DNA from: Takakia lepidozioides
Taxonomy: Eukaryota; Streptophyta; Takakiopsida; Takakiales; Takakiaceae
Length of the DNA: 64,000 nt
Assembly (NCBI GenBank): GCA_030704615.1
Contig: CM060733.1
Location: 27,032,001-27,096,000, forward strand
Direction of reading: 5' to 3'
The notes beneath the pieces are model-generated. The model saw only the letters and a list, made by a program, of their open reading frames with translations, had not been told where the DNA came from and ran no database searches. The translations under genes and the position numbers were made by a program. Positions 22,361 through 33,209 of this stretch are shown here, in pieces. Each line of letters starts with the position of its first letter. Positions within the stretch are counted from its first letter, which is position 1.

Positions 22361-23169
22361 TGTGATTTTCCAAATAATATTTCTCAACAACTAATTTGAT
22401 GCCACGCGTCCAACCCAACAAACCACTCTACAGTAGGCACCATGACTACACAACACGCATCATACATTGACATGTGTCATATCATTGAGAAAACACCTGG
22501 CAATGAGCTCCTATAGGCATAGTCGTGGGAATGACTTTAAATACATTTAAAGTTCAAAATAAACTACTCATATGGTGCCACGTGTCCAGATATTAGCATG
22601 GTTGTAGTCAGGATAATGACTGCAGGACCTCCTCATGGATATGCCACGTGGCAGTTTCTGAAGACGCCATATGGTGCACATCCACAAAACCTCCTGGACT
22701 TATTAGAAAGAGACACGTGTACAGTTTGCAGCAGCACACTAAGTCATGTATGGTAGAAGTATATATGACTGCCACATGACAGTGAGATGTATCACTTGGT
22801 TCATCTGACTGCAGTCATCCATGACCGACCATACTGTGCTCATTGTATTGACTTGGTTTGCACGACTTAAAGTCATAGAAGTCATATGTACCGTTTATGA
22901 CTACGGGATAGTCATATATACAGTCATATATACCGCGATCTGTTGTAGTGTAGAAAAAAATAAAAAGAGAGAGAGAGAGAGTGGGAAGATATTCATGTCA
23001 TGTCAAGACATGGATAAGACCCTACTAGGGCCATTGTCAATTAAAGACATAAACAGCCCTAAACAGGGCACCATCTAACATTTCCATTCTTGTCATAGCC
23101 TCCCAATTGACAACACCCAATAATTCAAGATAAAACAGGGTGGGAGGGCGGGGGTTGTTCATGTAAGGG

Positions 23170-24275
23170 ACAAGATAACAAGTTGTCGCAGTCATGCAAG
23201 AGACAAGGCACCATGGGTATGTACGAACCAGCCTGTAATTTTTTCAGATTCAAGACATGCATCCGAGCAAGGGTCTTGGAAAAGACAAAACGGATCATAA
23301 ATACCCTATGTCATGCATCAAGCAAATTATCTTGCGCATATGAATCAGCCTGCCATATTACAGATCCAAGATATGTCTTCAAACAAAAAATCTTGGGCAT
23401 GACAAAACAAGTTGCTGCTTCCTACCATATCAACCTTTTATTACACCAGGACATGCATCAAGCAAGGCGTCTTGGTTAAATGGACCAGCTTGCAATTTTT
23501 CAGATTCGAGACCCCACTTGGGCATGACAAGACAAATTGCAGCCTCATCCTATACCATTCGTAATTACCCCAAGACATGCATCATGCACGACATCTTGGG
23601 CGTGTAAGAACAGCCTGCCATTTTATCCATTCAAGGTATGTACACACAAGCACCATGAGCATCTGAGATCTGGCCCTCTTGGCCAATGAATCACTTACCA
23701 AACAAGGCATCATGGTTAAATGGACCAGCCTGCAATTTATCAGATCTGAGACATGCATCCTAGGCAGCCTGGCAAATTACAGGTTCAAGACATGTACATA
23801 CAAGCATCTTGAACACCCGAGATCCGGCCCTCTTGGCCAATGAATCATTAAATTATAGGTCATGGGCCTAGTGTCATGACAAGGCAAAAATCACTAGTTG
23901 CAGCATCTTACCTTATCAGCTTTTTATTACATAATGTCATGCATCAAGCAAAGCATAAGGACCAGCCTGCAATATTTCAGAATCAGGACATGCCTCCAAG
24001 CAATCCACTTGGGCTTGATAAAACAGATTCCATACCATTTGTAAATACCTCAACAAGGCATCAAGGGTATGTGAAATCAGCCTGTCATATTGCAGATTCA
24101 AGACTATGCGATTGTCCTCTGACGCATAACGCCTTTGAACCCTCTCCAGCAACCGTCCCCTACTGCATCGTGGAACGACTCACAAGCATCTTGAACATCC
24201 GAGATCCGACCTCTTTGGCCAATAAAAACCTCAGTTTGCAGGTCATGGGCCTGATGTCATGACAAGGCCAAGAAT
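23170..24275 (+). repeat. Degenerate interspersed repeat array
   Basis: A recurrent module contains CAGCCTGCAATTT-TCAGAT-TCAAGACATGCATC-AAGCA-ATCTTGGGCATGACAAAACAA. Recognisable copies or parts start near 23,228, 23,348, 23,487, 23,606, 23,727, 23,772, 23,955 and 24,070. A second word, GAGATC(C/T)GGCCCTCTTGGCCAATGAATCA, occurs at about 23,664, 23,817 and 24,198 (variant). Spacing is uneven (about 45-180 bp), so it is a decayed array and not CRISPR. Confidence 0.6.
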
Positions 24276-24279
24276 ACAT

Positions 24280-25622
24280 GTAGAATAATAAGAATTTCTA
24301 ACTCAGTGATACTTTAAAGCTTTTTAATGTCTTTTTCCATCGATATATTCTGCAATACCTTCGATATTGATGCGATAGAGCAGAGTTCTTCGATATCTTG
24401 TATGCAGCCAATAGTCTATCCTGGACTGGTGATAGAAGAAATGGATGAATGATTGTAAAGGATGGATAGAAGAGGTTGAGCGGTTATTGCAGTTGTTGAA
24501 GCACTCTGCTATATATTGCATTTATGTGAAGCAGACATTGTCAGTTAAGCCAGAGAGCCGTGACCTGAGTAGGGTGAGGGAGTTAGACTATGGAGTTATT
24601 CCTCAAGGGTAGATTAAGTACTGCGTTCTTGCAATGTTGTGTTTTATGAATTAATAGAAGAGAAGAAGGAGAAAAATGAAGTTCAATTCACTTTGTGTTT
24701 GTGTGAAGAATGGAGTGATGGAATGAAAATGTGATTATGTGTGTAAGAATTGAAGAACTATAATTATGTGAAATAGTGAAAATGTGCACAAATGGAGAAT
24801 ATAAGAATTCGGTGTGTGAATTAGTTCCTAGTCTACCAAGAGAAATATCGATACGGATATTTAAGAGTTTTTCTTGCATGAGGCAGAGTTAGTTTAATAG
24901 AAAGTGGGAATAAAGCCTGGAGAAAGGAGTTATCAAATTTATATAAACATCGCCAACTGGGACGTAAATGGATTAGTATGTGGTGTTGTCCGATAGATGG
25001 ACATCCAGAGTTCATGGAGGAGAAGATTAAGGAAATGAAGATAAAGAGTCTTCAATTGGATTAATGGGAGAAGTACAACAGTGAAGTAAAATCATTTGCA
25101 TGGCAGAGAGCAACGATGAGGGAAAATCCCTGGACCAACTGAGGAAACATGATTGGTGATAAAGAGTGATCGATAGTAATGTGTGGAAAAGAACGGATAG
25201 TGTGTCCTGTAGAATTAATTATTGAACTGCCTAATAGTTTGTCGTTAGATATTTTAAAAAGACTGCAATGTAGTGACAAAGGGATAATCAATTTATGGTT
25301 GGTGAATAAAGGATGGCGTCGAGAGCTATTGACCTTGTATCAAATAGATTACTGGAGATTAGTAGTAGATGAGCAATGGTATTTGATCTCATACAATGGG
25401 ATAGAGTTGATAGAGAATGGAGGAAATATCATTGAAACTAGTAGGGTCTTAGTTGCTATAGATTGAGATAAGTAATGGTAGAACGTCCTCAGTGGGGAGA
25501 ATGAAGAGAAATAAAGTAGCAGGGCATCATTATGTTACAGTCGTATAGTGCTTTCCCCAGCGAACGAACTCTAGACTGATTGATCTTTTTCGTTAGGGTT
25601 GATTATAGTTTTATTCTACTTT
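24280..25622 (+). mobile_element. Probable 5' LTR of a Ty3/Gypsy element (Tat/Athila-like)
   Basis: Low-complexity AT-rich sequence ends just before TTTTTGGCGTCGCTGCCGG (25,620 on). That closely resembles the primer-binding region (TGGCGCCGTTGCCGG type) following 5' LTRs of Tat/Athila-group elements. A gag-like frame follows. The left LTR edge is not located, and no second LTR is present in the window. Confidence 0.5.
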
Positions 25623-25637
25623 TTGGCGTCGCTGCCG
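25623..25637 (+). other. Retrotransposon primer-binding site candidate
   Basis: TGGCGTCGCTGCCGG matches, with two differences, the Tat/Athila-type site complementary to a host tRNA 3' end. It lies about 25 nt before gag-like coding sequence begins. Confidence 0.55.
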
Positions 25638-25649
25638 GAGAAAGATGAT

Positions 25650-26481
25650 GCGGTTTGCTATAATGATGCTTTACTAAAATTTCAAGACAATTACTTTTTG
25701 TTGAAGGAGTACGAGATGACAGGGGAATCATTCGTAATAGTAAGGTTCCCCCACCTGGTTTAAAAAACTGTCTTTATTGTAGTTTACGTAATCAGCAAAA
25801 GAAGGCAGAGATCCCTGACTGTTTTTGGAGTAAGAGGAAGGCGCGGAAGACGATTGAACCTCCGCGTCCTGAGTCAACAAAACGCGGAGATGCTAGCTCT
25901 AGCGATAGCTCAGGAGGAGCAGATTCAACTGTCACCTGAACAAGAGAGGACGTCAAGAACACTCGAATTGACTGTTGCAAGAAATCGAGGAGATCGCCTT
26001 GTTTTCTCAATTAAGAAGAAGGGGTTATGGGATATGAAAGAATCTCCCATAACCGCGGAACATAAGGCTAAAGTCAGAGCCGATCGATTGGCAGTACGGA
26101 TAGCACGACCAGCATTATTAGCCGCACAGGCAGCTGCATCGGCGCCACCTATCGTGCCCCCTATTGCAATCCTCGCACCACCTGTTGTACCACCTATCGT
26201 ACTAGCACCAATGGCGGTAGTACCGATTGCGGCCGCTCTCCAATCAATCCCAGTGGTGGTGAATGTGGGAGGGCCTAACGATTGAACTGTCAATGTATCA
26301 CCCATGCCACAGTTTACGGGGCTTCAAGGGTCAGATCCCGACCGCCATTTGGCCCAATTTATGACAGCTTGTATTGCTAATAATGCCAGGACGGAATTCT
26401 GTTGTTTGACAATGTTCCCTGCCACTTTGCGTGAGTTAGCATTCCAATGGTATGATCGGCAACAGCATCACTACTACGTTT
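25650..26481 (+). pseudogene. Retrotransposon gag remnant
   Basis: The frame 25,854-26,284 encodes an Ala/Pro/Val-rich linker with SIKKKGLWDMKESP. After a TGA at 26,283 it resumes as FTGLQGSDPDRHLAQFMTAC...LTMFPATLRELAFQWYDRQ. The latter matches the capsid-like Retrotrans_gag pattern (D-P-x-x-H-L-x-x-F, then L-F-P-x-x-L-x-x-x-A-x-x-W-Y). No protease or RT follows, because GC-rich unrelated DNA begins at about 26,485. Confidence 0.65.
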
Positions 26482-26484
26482 AGG

Positions 26485-26900
26485 GGAGATTAGCGACGCC
26501 GGGACCCCGGGCGCAACGACCCTCCTGCGACTGCAGAGCCGCGCAGGCGCCCGGCCTGGAACTTGCGACGTCAGCCCGTTGCCGCCGCCGCGCCGCTCCG
26601 GTGACGCTTCGCCTGCTTGCGATTCCGCCACATCGCTACTGTTGGGGCATGATCCGCCAACGAGTTGGGGGTTGCGACGCCCGGGCGTCGCACGTACCCT
26701 CTACGACGCTCCCGCAAGGCTACGACTGCCAGGAATCGCAACAACACCCCCTCACACTTAGGCACGTGGGGAGGGCCGAGTCAACTTGCGCTGGGTTTTG
26801 CGACGTCCAGACGTCACCGAAATGCCACAATGGCGAGGTTGCGATTCCTTGCAATCGCAGGCCTGCTGGGGCGTCGCAAGTGCCCTCTTGCCTAGGGGTC
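26485..26900. repeat. GC-rich island with GCGACG/CGTCGC palindromes
   Basis: About 415 bp markedly richer in GC than its neighbours. It contains a perfect 18-bp palindrome, GCGACGCCCGGGCGTCGC (26,674-26,691), and related halves GCGACGCCGGG (about 26,493), TTGCGACGTC (about 26,556 and 26,801) and GGGCGTCGCAAG (about 26,870). The two halves of the island look like diverged duplicates. No gene is supported. Confidence 0.6.
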
Positions 26901-27062
26901 TAGGATTGGGGATTGCTGCTACATAATAATTGTTTTTTGGTTGTGTTTTGTTCTGTGAATTCGACCCTTGCACCACTACATCCGTACAAAATATTGGACC
27001 AAAAACAAATAAAAAATAAAAAAGTGTTTTCTTCGTTCACTATTGCAGAACTCTCTATGAAT

Positions 27063-27560
27063 AGTGCATGAAGTTGAAGACAACTCAACTTTGGAGTGCA
27101 AATGAGGGAAGAAAATACGGTTTTGGGGCCAAATGGTTTTTATTCATTCTCAAATTTTCACACGCACATTGCATATGCTGTCATTAAGCATATGGTTTAA
27201 GAATGGAATAAAAATAAAATCATTTGCAAACGAAATGCAGTTTTTCGTCTCTAAAACACGTAGATGTGTTCAATACTTGAATGACCCATTGAATGAACTT
27301 GGTTCAAGCTCATATTTGGTCCACACGTGCTTAAGTATGTCCAAATCACATATGCAAAGTCTCAAAAGATAAGCAACATTAAGAAATATGCTCATCAACA
27401 ATGCATGAACTTGAAGAGAACTCAACCTTGGAGTGCAAATGAGGGAAGAAAATATGGTTTTGGGTGCAGATGATGTCTGTTCATTGCCAAATTTTGCATG
27501 CACATTGCACATGTTCTCATTAAGCATATGGTTTTAGAATGGAATAAATTTATTTCCTCA
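27063..27560 (+). repeat. Direct repeat, about 155 bp, two copies
   Basis: The segments 27,063-27,220 and 27,402-27,560 share GTGCATGAA.TTGAAGA.AACTCAAC.TTGGAGTGCAAATGAGGGAAGAAAATA.GGTTTTGG and CATTAAGCATATGGTTT.AGAATGGAATAAA. The spacer is about 180 bp. No coding sequence is recognised. Confidence 0.75.
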
Positions 27561-27675
27561 ACAGACTCTGGAATGTAAAGACGCTGCAAGCTTTCCCCGT
27601 GATACAACAAAGACGAAAATGGATTTGGAAAACTAAGAAGTTTTGGCACTGAGTTGTTTTCTGAATTGACAGAGA

Positions 27676-28480
27676 CATTGGTTGGAGATGGAATGCATGG
27701 AGAATGCTTGCATTGTTTTTTTGCACTGTCTCCATAGAAGGCCAACGATCGTTGAAGCTTTTAGTTGCGTAATAATTTATGAAGATGTACAACAAGTAGA
27801 AGCAGAGACTGATATTATCACCCAGATGAGGAATTGAAGCAGATCATTCTTGTTGGAGATCCCTAGGTGTATAAAGCTTTGGCCTTATTTCAAAATCAAC
27901 ATCAAATCAAACTTCAAATCAACAAATCATCAAATCAAATCATGAATACAATACAAGTGCACGTCGTTGCACTCCAATTACACGTCGTTGCCTTTGTGGG
28001 AGTTGTTTGACATAATCACCTAAGCCGTAGCAGACAACCACTGTCAGGAGACAACATTGACATCTAGATACATCACTGGAATGGTTGGAGATGGAATGCA
28101 TGGAGAATGCTTGCATTATTTTTTTGCACTGTCTCCATAGAAGGCCAACGATCGTTGAAGCTTTTAATTGCGTAATAATTGATGAAGATACACAACAAGT
28201 AGAAGCAGAGACTGATATTATCACCCAGATGAAGGAATTGAAGCAAATCGTTCTTGTTAGAGATCACTCGGTGTATAAAGCTCTGGCCTTATTTCAAAAA
28301 CAACATCAAATCAAACTTCAAATCAACAAATCATCAAATCAAATCATGAATAGAATACAATTGCACATCATTGCACTCCAGTTGCACGTCGTTGCCTTTG
28401 TGGGAGTTGTTTGACATAATCACCTAAGTCGTAGCTGACAGACATCCATTGTCAAGAGACAACGTTGACATCTAGATACA
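27676..28480 (+). repeat. Tandem duplication, about 403-bp unit, two copies
   Basis: TGGTTGGAGATGGAATGCATGGAGAATGC starts at about 27,677 and again at about 28,083. The copies stay nearly identical through CATCTAGATACATCA. Both contain a plus-strand frame with CLHRRPTIVEAF, which resembles the RPT(M/I)xE(A/V) helix near the end of plant receptor-kinase domains. It is too short for a firm call, and copy 1 is broken by a stop. Confidence 0.8.
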
Positions 28481-28489
28481 TCAGATAAC

Positions 28490-29700
28490 TTGTAGAGAAC
28501 CTCGGATTATGTGCATGCTAAACTTCTTTGGTGGCATCCTCAATTCCTTGACGAATTCGAAAGATTTTATCATAGAACGACGCAATTGCAATCGGCCCCA
28601 AATACTCTTCGTCACAGAAAAACGCGCGCACATACTCAGGTAGGATGGTAGAGAGAAGCACAACCTCGGATGATTTCGCTTTGTATATCGGATGAGATCC
28701 CATTAACATTTCCACCTCCATGTGATTTACATAGCGTAGAGTCTTGGGACCAATTTGCATCACTCGCTCTAGTTGCACGTCGTTGCATTTGTGGGAGTTG
28801 TTTCACATAATCACCCCCTAATCACCTAAGTTGTAGCAGACATCCAATGTCAGGAGACAACGTTGACATGTAGATACATCAGATAACTTATAGGGAACCT
28901 TGGACTAGGCGCATACTAAACTTCTTTGGTGGCATCCTCGATTCCTTGACGAATTCGAAAGGTGGACAATCTCATCGAAAAAATCCAAGAGCTTGAGAAA
29001 GCACCTCGGAATCTAAAGAAGGAGAGAGACAGACAACTGGGTTCTCCCTCCCCTTGAATGCCATCACAAAAAACTCGCGCACATGCTCAGGTAGGATGGT
29101 AGAGATAAGCACAACATCGGATGATTTCGCTTTGTAAAAAGCTTTGGCTTTATTTCAAGATCGTGGTTATTGGTTTTCAAGATCGTTGTCTCCACTCTCC
29201 GGAGACAACGTTCACATCTAGATACATTAGATAACTTCTAGAGAACGTCGGATTAGGCGCATACTAAACTTCTTTGGTGGCATCCTCGATTCTTTGACGA
29301 ATTCGAATGGTTTTTTCACAGAACGACGCAATTGCAATCGATGCAATACTCTTCGTCACAAAAAAATGCGCGCACATGCTAAGGTAGGATGGTAGAGAGA
29401 AGCACAACATCGAATGATTTTGCTTTGTATAAAACTTCTAGAGAACCTCGGATTAGGTGCATACTAAACTTCTTTGGTGGCATCCTCGATTCCTTGACGA
29501 ATTCGAAAGGACAACAATATCATCGAAAAAAATCCAAGAGCTTGAGAAAGCAGCTCGGAATCTAAAGGAGGAGAGAGACATACAAGTGGGTTCTCCCTCC
29601 CCTCGAATGCCAACACCAAAAACTCGCGCACATGCTCAAGTAGGATGGTAGAGATAAGCACAACATTGGATGATTTCGCTTTGTGTAAAGCTTTGCCCTT
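28490..29700 (-). repeat. Four diverged copies of an exon-like fragment
   Basis: Blocks at about 28,490-28,775, 28,885-29,140, 29,225-29,430 and 29,440-29,700 share AACTTCTTTGGTGGCATCCTC, TTCCTTGACGAATTCGAA, CGCGCACAT.CTCAGGTAGGATGGTAGAGA and GATGATTTCGCTTTGTA. On the minus strand the first copy reads AKSSEVVLLSTILPEYVR..FF and FRIRQGIEDATKEV, and the others read the same with indels. I do not recognise the protein. Copies 2 and 4 share an inserted GAGCTTGAGAAAGCA...GAGAGAGACA segment. Confidence 0.7.
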
Positions 29701-29718
29701 ATTTCAATATCGTTGTTA

Positions 29719-30054
29719 TTAGTTTTCAAGTTTGTTGTCTCCACTGTCTGACTTCACCCCTTCCCCCATCAATTGATCATAGGTTTCCAAAGCCACCAAC
29801 CCATGTCTCTGTTGTGCATACCCTGCAAGCATAGCGTGCCACGACACCACATCTTGTTCAGCCATAGTGTTGAAAACTACCTTCGCATCCTTGGCATGAA
29901 TCCACTTTGGATAATGTGAGTATGCACCTGCTTTCCAGCTTCCAGACCTTTCAGCTTGACAAACGTATCTGAAATGCCTTCCACATTTGGCATACATGTC
30001 CACGAGGGTATTGTTCACAATGACATCTAATACAATTCCAGCTTTTGTACCCAT
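29719..30054 (-). pseudogene. PPR protein fragment, internally rearranged
   Basis: The minus strand reads KAGIVLDVIVNNTLVDMYAKCG and, later, DAKVVFNTMAEQDVVSW and AMLAGYAQQRHG..ALETYDQLMGEGVK, typical PPR motifs. Between them lies a foreign stretch with KWIHAK that reads like another PPR segment in the wrong frame. A comparable out-of-frame stretch occurs at 20,452-20,530. It has no start codon, targeting peptide or C-terminal domain. It lies next to a CACTA-like terminus at 30,194. Confidence 0.8.
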
Positions 30055-30193
30055 TCTGCTAAAGAAGTTTTACTTGAAGTTTATCTCATGCTTATGAGAC
30101 GTTCAAACACATGAGTAAACGAGCTATATGATAAAACCTATCGAGACAGTTCAACGGCAGTGACAACATACAGATGCACAAAGTGCTTCCGCA

Positions 30194-30999
30194 CACTAGG
30201 AGAAAAACATGGAATAACCACTCTATTAACCACTCATTGTGAGTGGTAAAAGACACTAAACCATTCTGGCCCCAGAGTGAGGAAGAACAGTGGATTAGGA
30301 CAAGTGAGTGGTAAAAGACATTACGTGGCACTAGTGATTAAGGACAGTGGTTCGAACCACTCACGTCCGGGTCCACCTGTTAGCTGACGTGTCACAGTGG
30401 TAAACTGACGTGTTATATTGGTAAAGTAATCACTTCCGTTTTGTAGTGGACACATGTAAGCCGGTGGTCCGTGGATGATATTGGAGATTATGTTCACACG
30501 TGGCGACACTCTCAACATGGACACATGTCGTGTGTCAGTGCTATGAAATGGATGGAGTGAAAAATTCAATGACTTCCGAAACCACTCGTTGAGTGATCAC
30601 GAAATGACTCATATAGTGATTATATGAAAACCGAGAATATACAATATCATTCATAGCGTGGTTATGTGAGTGGATGACGTCTCTCAGCAGATCATTGGAA
30701 TGATTACCCACGGAGTGGTATGTAAGCTGTTTGAGTCATCCATGGTGTCTCTCTGAGTGGGAACTATGGATTGGAGTGATTACTAACAGAGTGGTGTGTA
30801 AGTGATTAGGAATACCACTGGAGGAATTCATACCACTAATACAGTAATATATAGGTGATTACTTATACCACTATATGAATGGTAATGTGGGCAATTGTGT
30901 GCATTTGGCTACTCCCATAGTTTTGAATTATACCACCATTACAGTGATGTGCAAGTGATTAGGAACATGACTAGAGGAACACATACCACTAGTGTAGTG
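30194..30999. mobile_element. CACTA-like non-autonomous element
   Basis: The left end reads CACTAGGAGAAAAAC, typical of plant CACTA termini. The segment is full of ACCACT/AGTGGT words (for example 30,220, 30,236, 30,305, 30,840, 30,868 and 30,984), as expected of subterminal repeats. The likely right end is TAGTG at 30,995-30,999. Flanking trinucleotides (GCA and AAA) do not match, so the right end or the target duplication is uncertain. Confidence 0.5.
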
Positions 31000-31206
31000 A
31001 AAGAAGTACCATTGGGGATTCAAGCTCCACAAAATAGAATAGAATCCCAGAGAGTAAGTGCTGGAACACTGTCAACAAAATCCAGCCATGATAAAAGTCT
31101 GAGCCTAACTTCTACACGGCGTCTCCGCATGCATGCTAGGAACACTGAACTACTTTGTTGCCTTCTTCTCACTGCTAGCAATGTCTACGCCCAGGCGAAT
31201 GAAATT

Positions 31207-32665
31207 CTAAGCCCTCTTCATGTTCTTCTCTGGCCAAAGACAATTCAGACCGACGACATCCTCCAACATTGTTTGCGGTGAGACCTCTTCCTCGTTAGGG
31301 TGAGGCAAGACACAATTGGCAATATAGATATCATTCACCTCAACCCGCCACAATCCTTCAGGTATAACACGACAGTGATATGTGTCTTTGTCAAGCACAC
31401 CAGTGACAATTCCACTAGCAGCCCTGTGTCGTGGTAAATGAAGATCATACAGGCTGATTTTGTCCTTCAACTTAAACTGCACACAACACCCACCATAAAA
31501 CCCACATTAATCAACCCATGAAGACTTACATGTTGGTGCACTGTCGGTGGCAATATCAAGAGTGGCTTTCTCAGCCTGCAAACATCACGCCCAACACCCC
31601 TTAGCAGTTACATTTAGCAATGCATCTACTAATAGTTTGAAGTACCCAACATGTAAATGGCCACATTGTATAGAACTGATAGCCAACAGGTGCATGCATG
31701 CTTACCTCTAGTATGGAAACTCCTGCATGGAGAGGTGCCTCCTGAAGGCCCACCTGACTCTTACTCCCGCTAGAACTTGGTATTATGTCACCATTTGCAT
31801 CAGTGAAGGACTGTGTGCCTTTGGCAGTAGTGGCTCTGGTTACACGTTCTCCTTTTCGCATGTACTTCTTCTCAACTCCCTTCACGATGGCTGGGGCAGG
31901 GTCCTTTGCTTTAGTCCCCTTCTACATGCCAACAAAACAACAAGGTATAGTACACGAGTACGTCTTACCATACCTGATGCACACAATTCATGGCACACAC
32001 CAATAAATAGATCATTCATGAAATGTTTTCAGAGTAAAAAACAGAAAGCCCAAGGACAAGAACCAAGATAAAGTCTTTGAGGGCGTACCTCTTTCTGTGG
32101 GGAAGTTGGCTTTACATGTTGATCTACCAACCCCCTACTGTCACCCTTACCAGCACTATCGGTGGAGCAGACGTCATCACCAGCAGCCAATATTGCTGTC
32201 CCGCCAGCTCCACCTCCCTTCTTACGTGGCAATTTATCAGGAATTCCCCTGCGCCCCAATTTTACTTGGGTCACCACAAGGTCCTCAATGGCAGACGACT
32301 TTGGCTTTTCCCCCACCTCAAGAGGTTCTCCCTGCACCCAAACAAAACATACCAGAGCAGTAAACTTCAAAGTCAACTAACACTGAATGGATGACAACCA
32401 CAAAAATAAGTTGGGATGAAGGTGCACAAACCACCTTCTCCGTAGCAGTCTTGCCTCCCAAGCCTGCGTCGGAATCGCAAGGTTCAATAACAGTACATAT
32501 TGGGATAGTAGTTGGAGGAGGGGCGGTTGCTGACATTCCCAACATCATTGCCATCAATGCATCCAGTTTTTTGCTATTGTCCATAGAAGCCTTAGCAACT
32601 TCTGCTTTTATAGTGGCCAATTCGCCCTCAATCGTCGGGATCTGAACGTCTGCCAAAGCAAGCAT
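31207..32665 (-). CDS. Four-exon protein gene, possibly transposon-associated
   Basis: Minus-strand exons 32,665-32,435 (or to 32,432), 32,331-32,089, 31,921-31,706 and 31,476-31,207 join at GT-AG introns, all in phase 0. They give about 320 residues with no stop. Exon 1 is helical (IKAEVAKASMDNSKKLDALMAMM). Exons 2-3 are basic and low in complexity. The last exon is the most ordered: KISLYDLHLPRHRAASGIV, YHCRVIPEGLWRVEV, NEEEVSPQTM and GLNCLWPEKNM. That ending resembles the C-terminal domain (EEEV...WP) of plant CACTA-associated proteins, but the family call is tentative. A 46-nt GT-AG-bounded segment at 31,575-31,530 breaks the frame if included. The first exon may continue upstream; it abuts PPR fragments. 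The preserved splicing suggests it is or was recently functional. Confidence 0.6.
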
Positions 32666-32672
32666 ACTGCCC

Positions 32673-33205
32673 TCAAGGGATGACAGTCAAGACTGCATCG
32701 CACTGCCCCCTCCCTATAGAGCCAAAGAAAGAGACATAATCAGCCCGCATGGCCTGGCTACTGCTCCTGTGCATACCCTGCAAGCATCGCGTTCCACGAC
32801 ACCACATTTCATTCAACGATATTGTTGAACACTGCCTTCGCATCCTCAATGCTCCCACATTTGGCATACATGTCCACGAGGGCATTGTTCAGAATAACAT
32901 CGGGTACAATTCTAACTTTGACGATGTCATCATGGACCTCTTTCCCGTTTTCCAGGGCTCCCAAGCTTGCACACGCATTGCATACACAAACTAAGGTGAT
33001 GTGTTTGGGCTTCACCCCTTTGCAGAGTACACATAAGTTCCTTGCTTTGCATCCTCAATGTACCCACATTTGGCATACATGTCCACCAGGGCAGAGTTCA
33101 GAATGACATCTGGTACAATCCCAGCTTTGACATTGTCACCATGGATCTCTTTACCCTTTTCTAGGGCTGTCAGGCTTGCACAAGCATTGCAATCACAAAC
33201 AAACG
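32673..33205 (-). pseudogene. PPR fragments (two blocks)
   Basis: Minus-strand block 33,015-32,809 reads KPKHITLVCVCNACASLGAL, EVHDDIVK, NNALVDMYAKCGSIEDAKAVF. Block 33,205-33,020 reads NHITFVCDCNACASL, KEIHGDNVKAGIVPDV, NSALVDMYAKCG. They are near-duplicates of the same two-repeat unit, joined by a short non-PPR spacer. No complete protein is possible. Confidence 0.85.
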
Positions 33206-33209
33206 TGAT

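Larger units (their letters stand above)
17338..22951. mobile_element. CACTA (En/Spm-type) element carrying gene fragments
   Basis: The left end reads CACTACAACAGAACGCGGTATAT from about 17,338 and the right end reads ATATACCGCGATCTGTTGTAGTG to about 22,951. Both are flanked by the trinucleotide TAG, the 3-bp target duplication expected of CACTA elements. Subterminal regions are dense in AGTCAT/ATGACT words (17,370-17,520 and 22,440-22,930). No transposase domain is visible in the 5.6 kb, so it is non-autonomous. Its cargo is PPR gene fragments and a ~450-bp tandem repeat, so it fits a Pack-CACTA (transduplication) element. Confidence 0.75.
17184..23083. repeat. Inverted repeats extending outside the CACTA ends
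   Basis: The left flank 17,184-17,337 and right flank 22,952-23,083 are also inverted copies of each other. Paired words are AGATGGTGCCCTGT, TTGACAATG, GTCTTGTCCATG/GTCTTATCCATG and TCTTGACATGACATG. The homology therefore starts outside the CACTA termini and continues into them. Either the CACTA element sits in a larger, older inverted repeat, or a duplicated terminus was carried along. Confidence 0.6.

Noticed and set aside
23170-24275. CRISPR-like array
   Set aside because: Repeats are diverged and unevenly spaced, and the setting is a plant genome.
25179-25466. 95-codon ORF in the putative LTR
   Set aside because: No domain and AT-rich composition; its position upstream of a primer-binding site suggests non-coding LTR sequence.
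25925-26305. Minus-strand Ala/Thr/Gly-rich protein
   Set aside because: It is the complement of the gag linker, whose plus-strand frame leads into a recognisable capsid-like domain.
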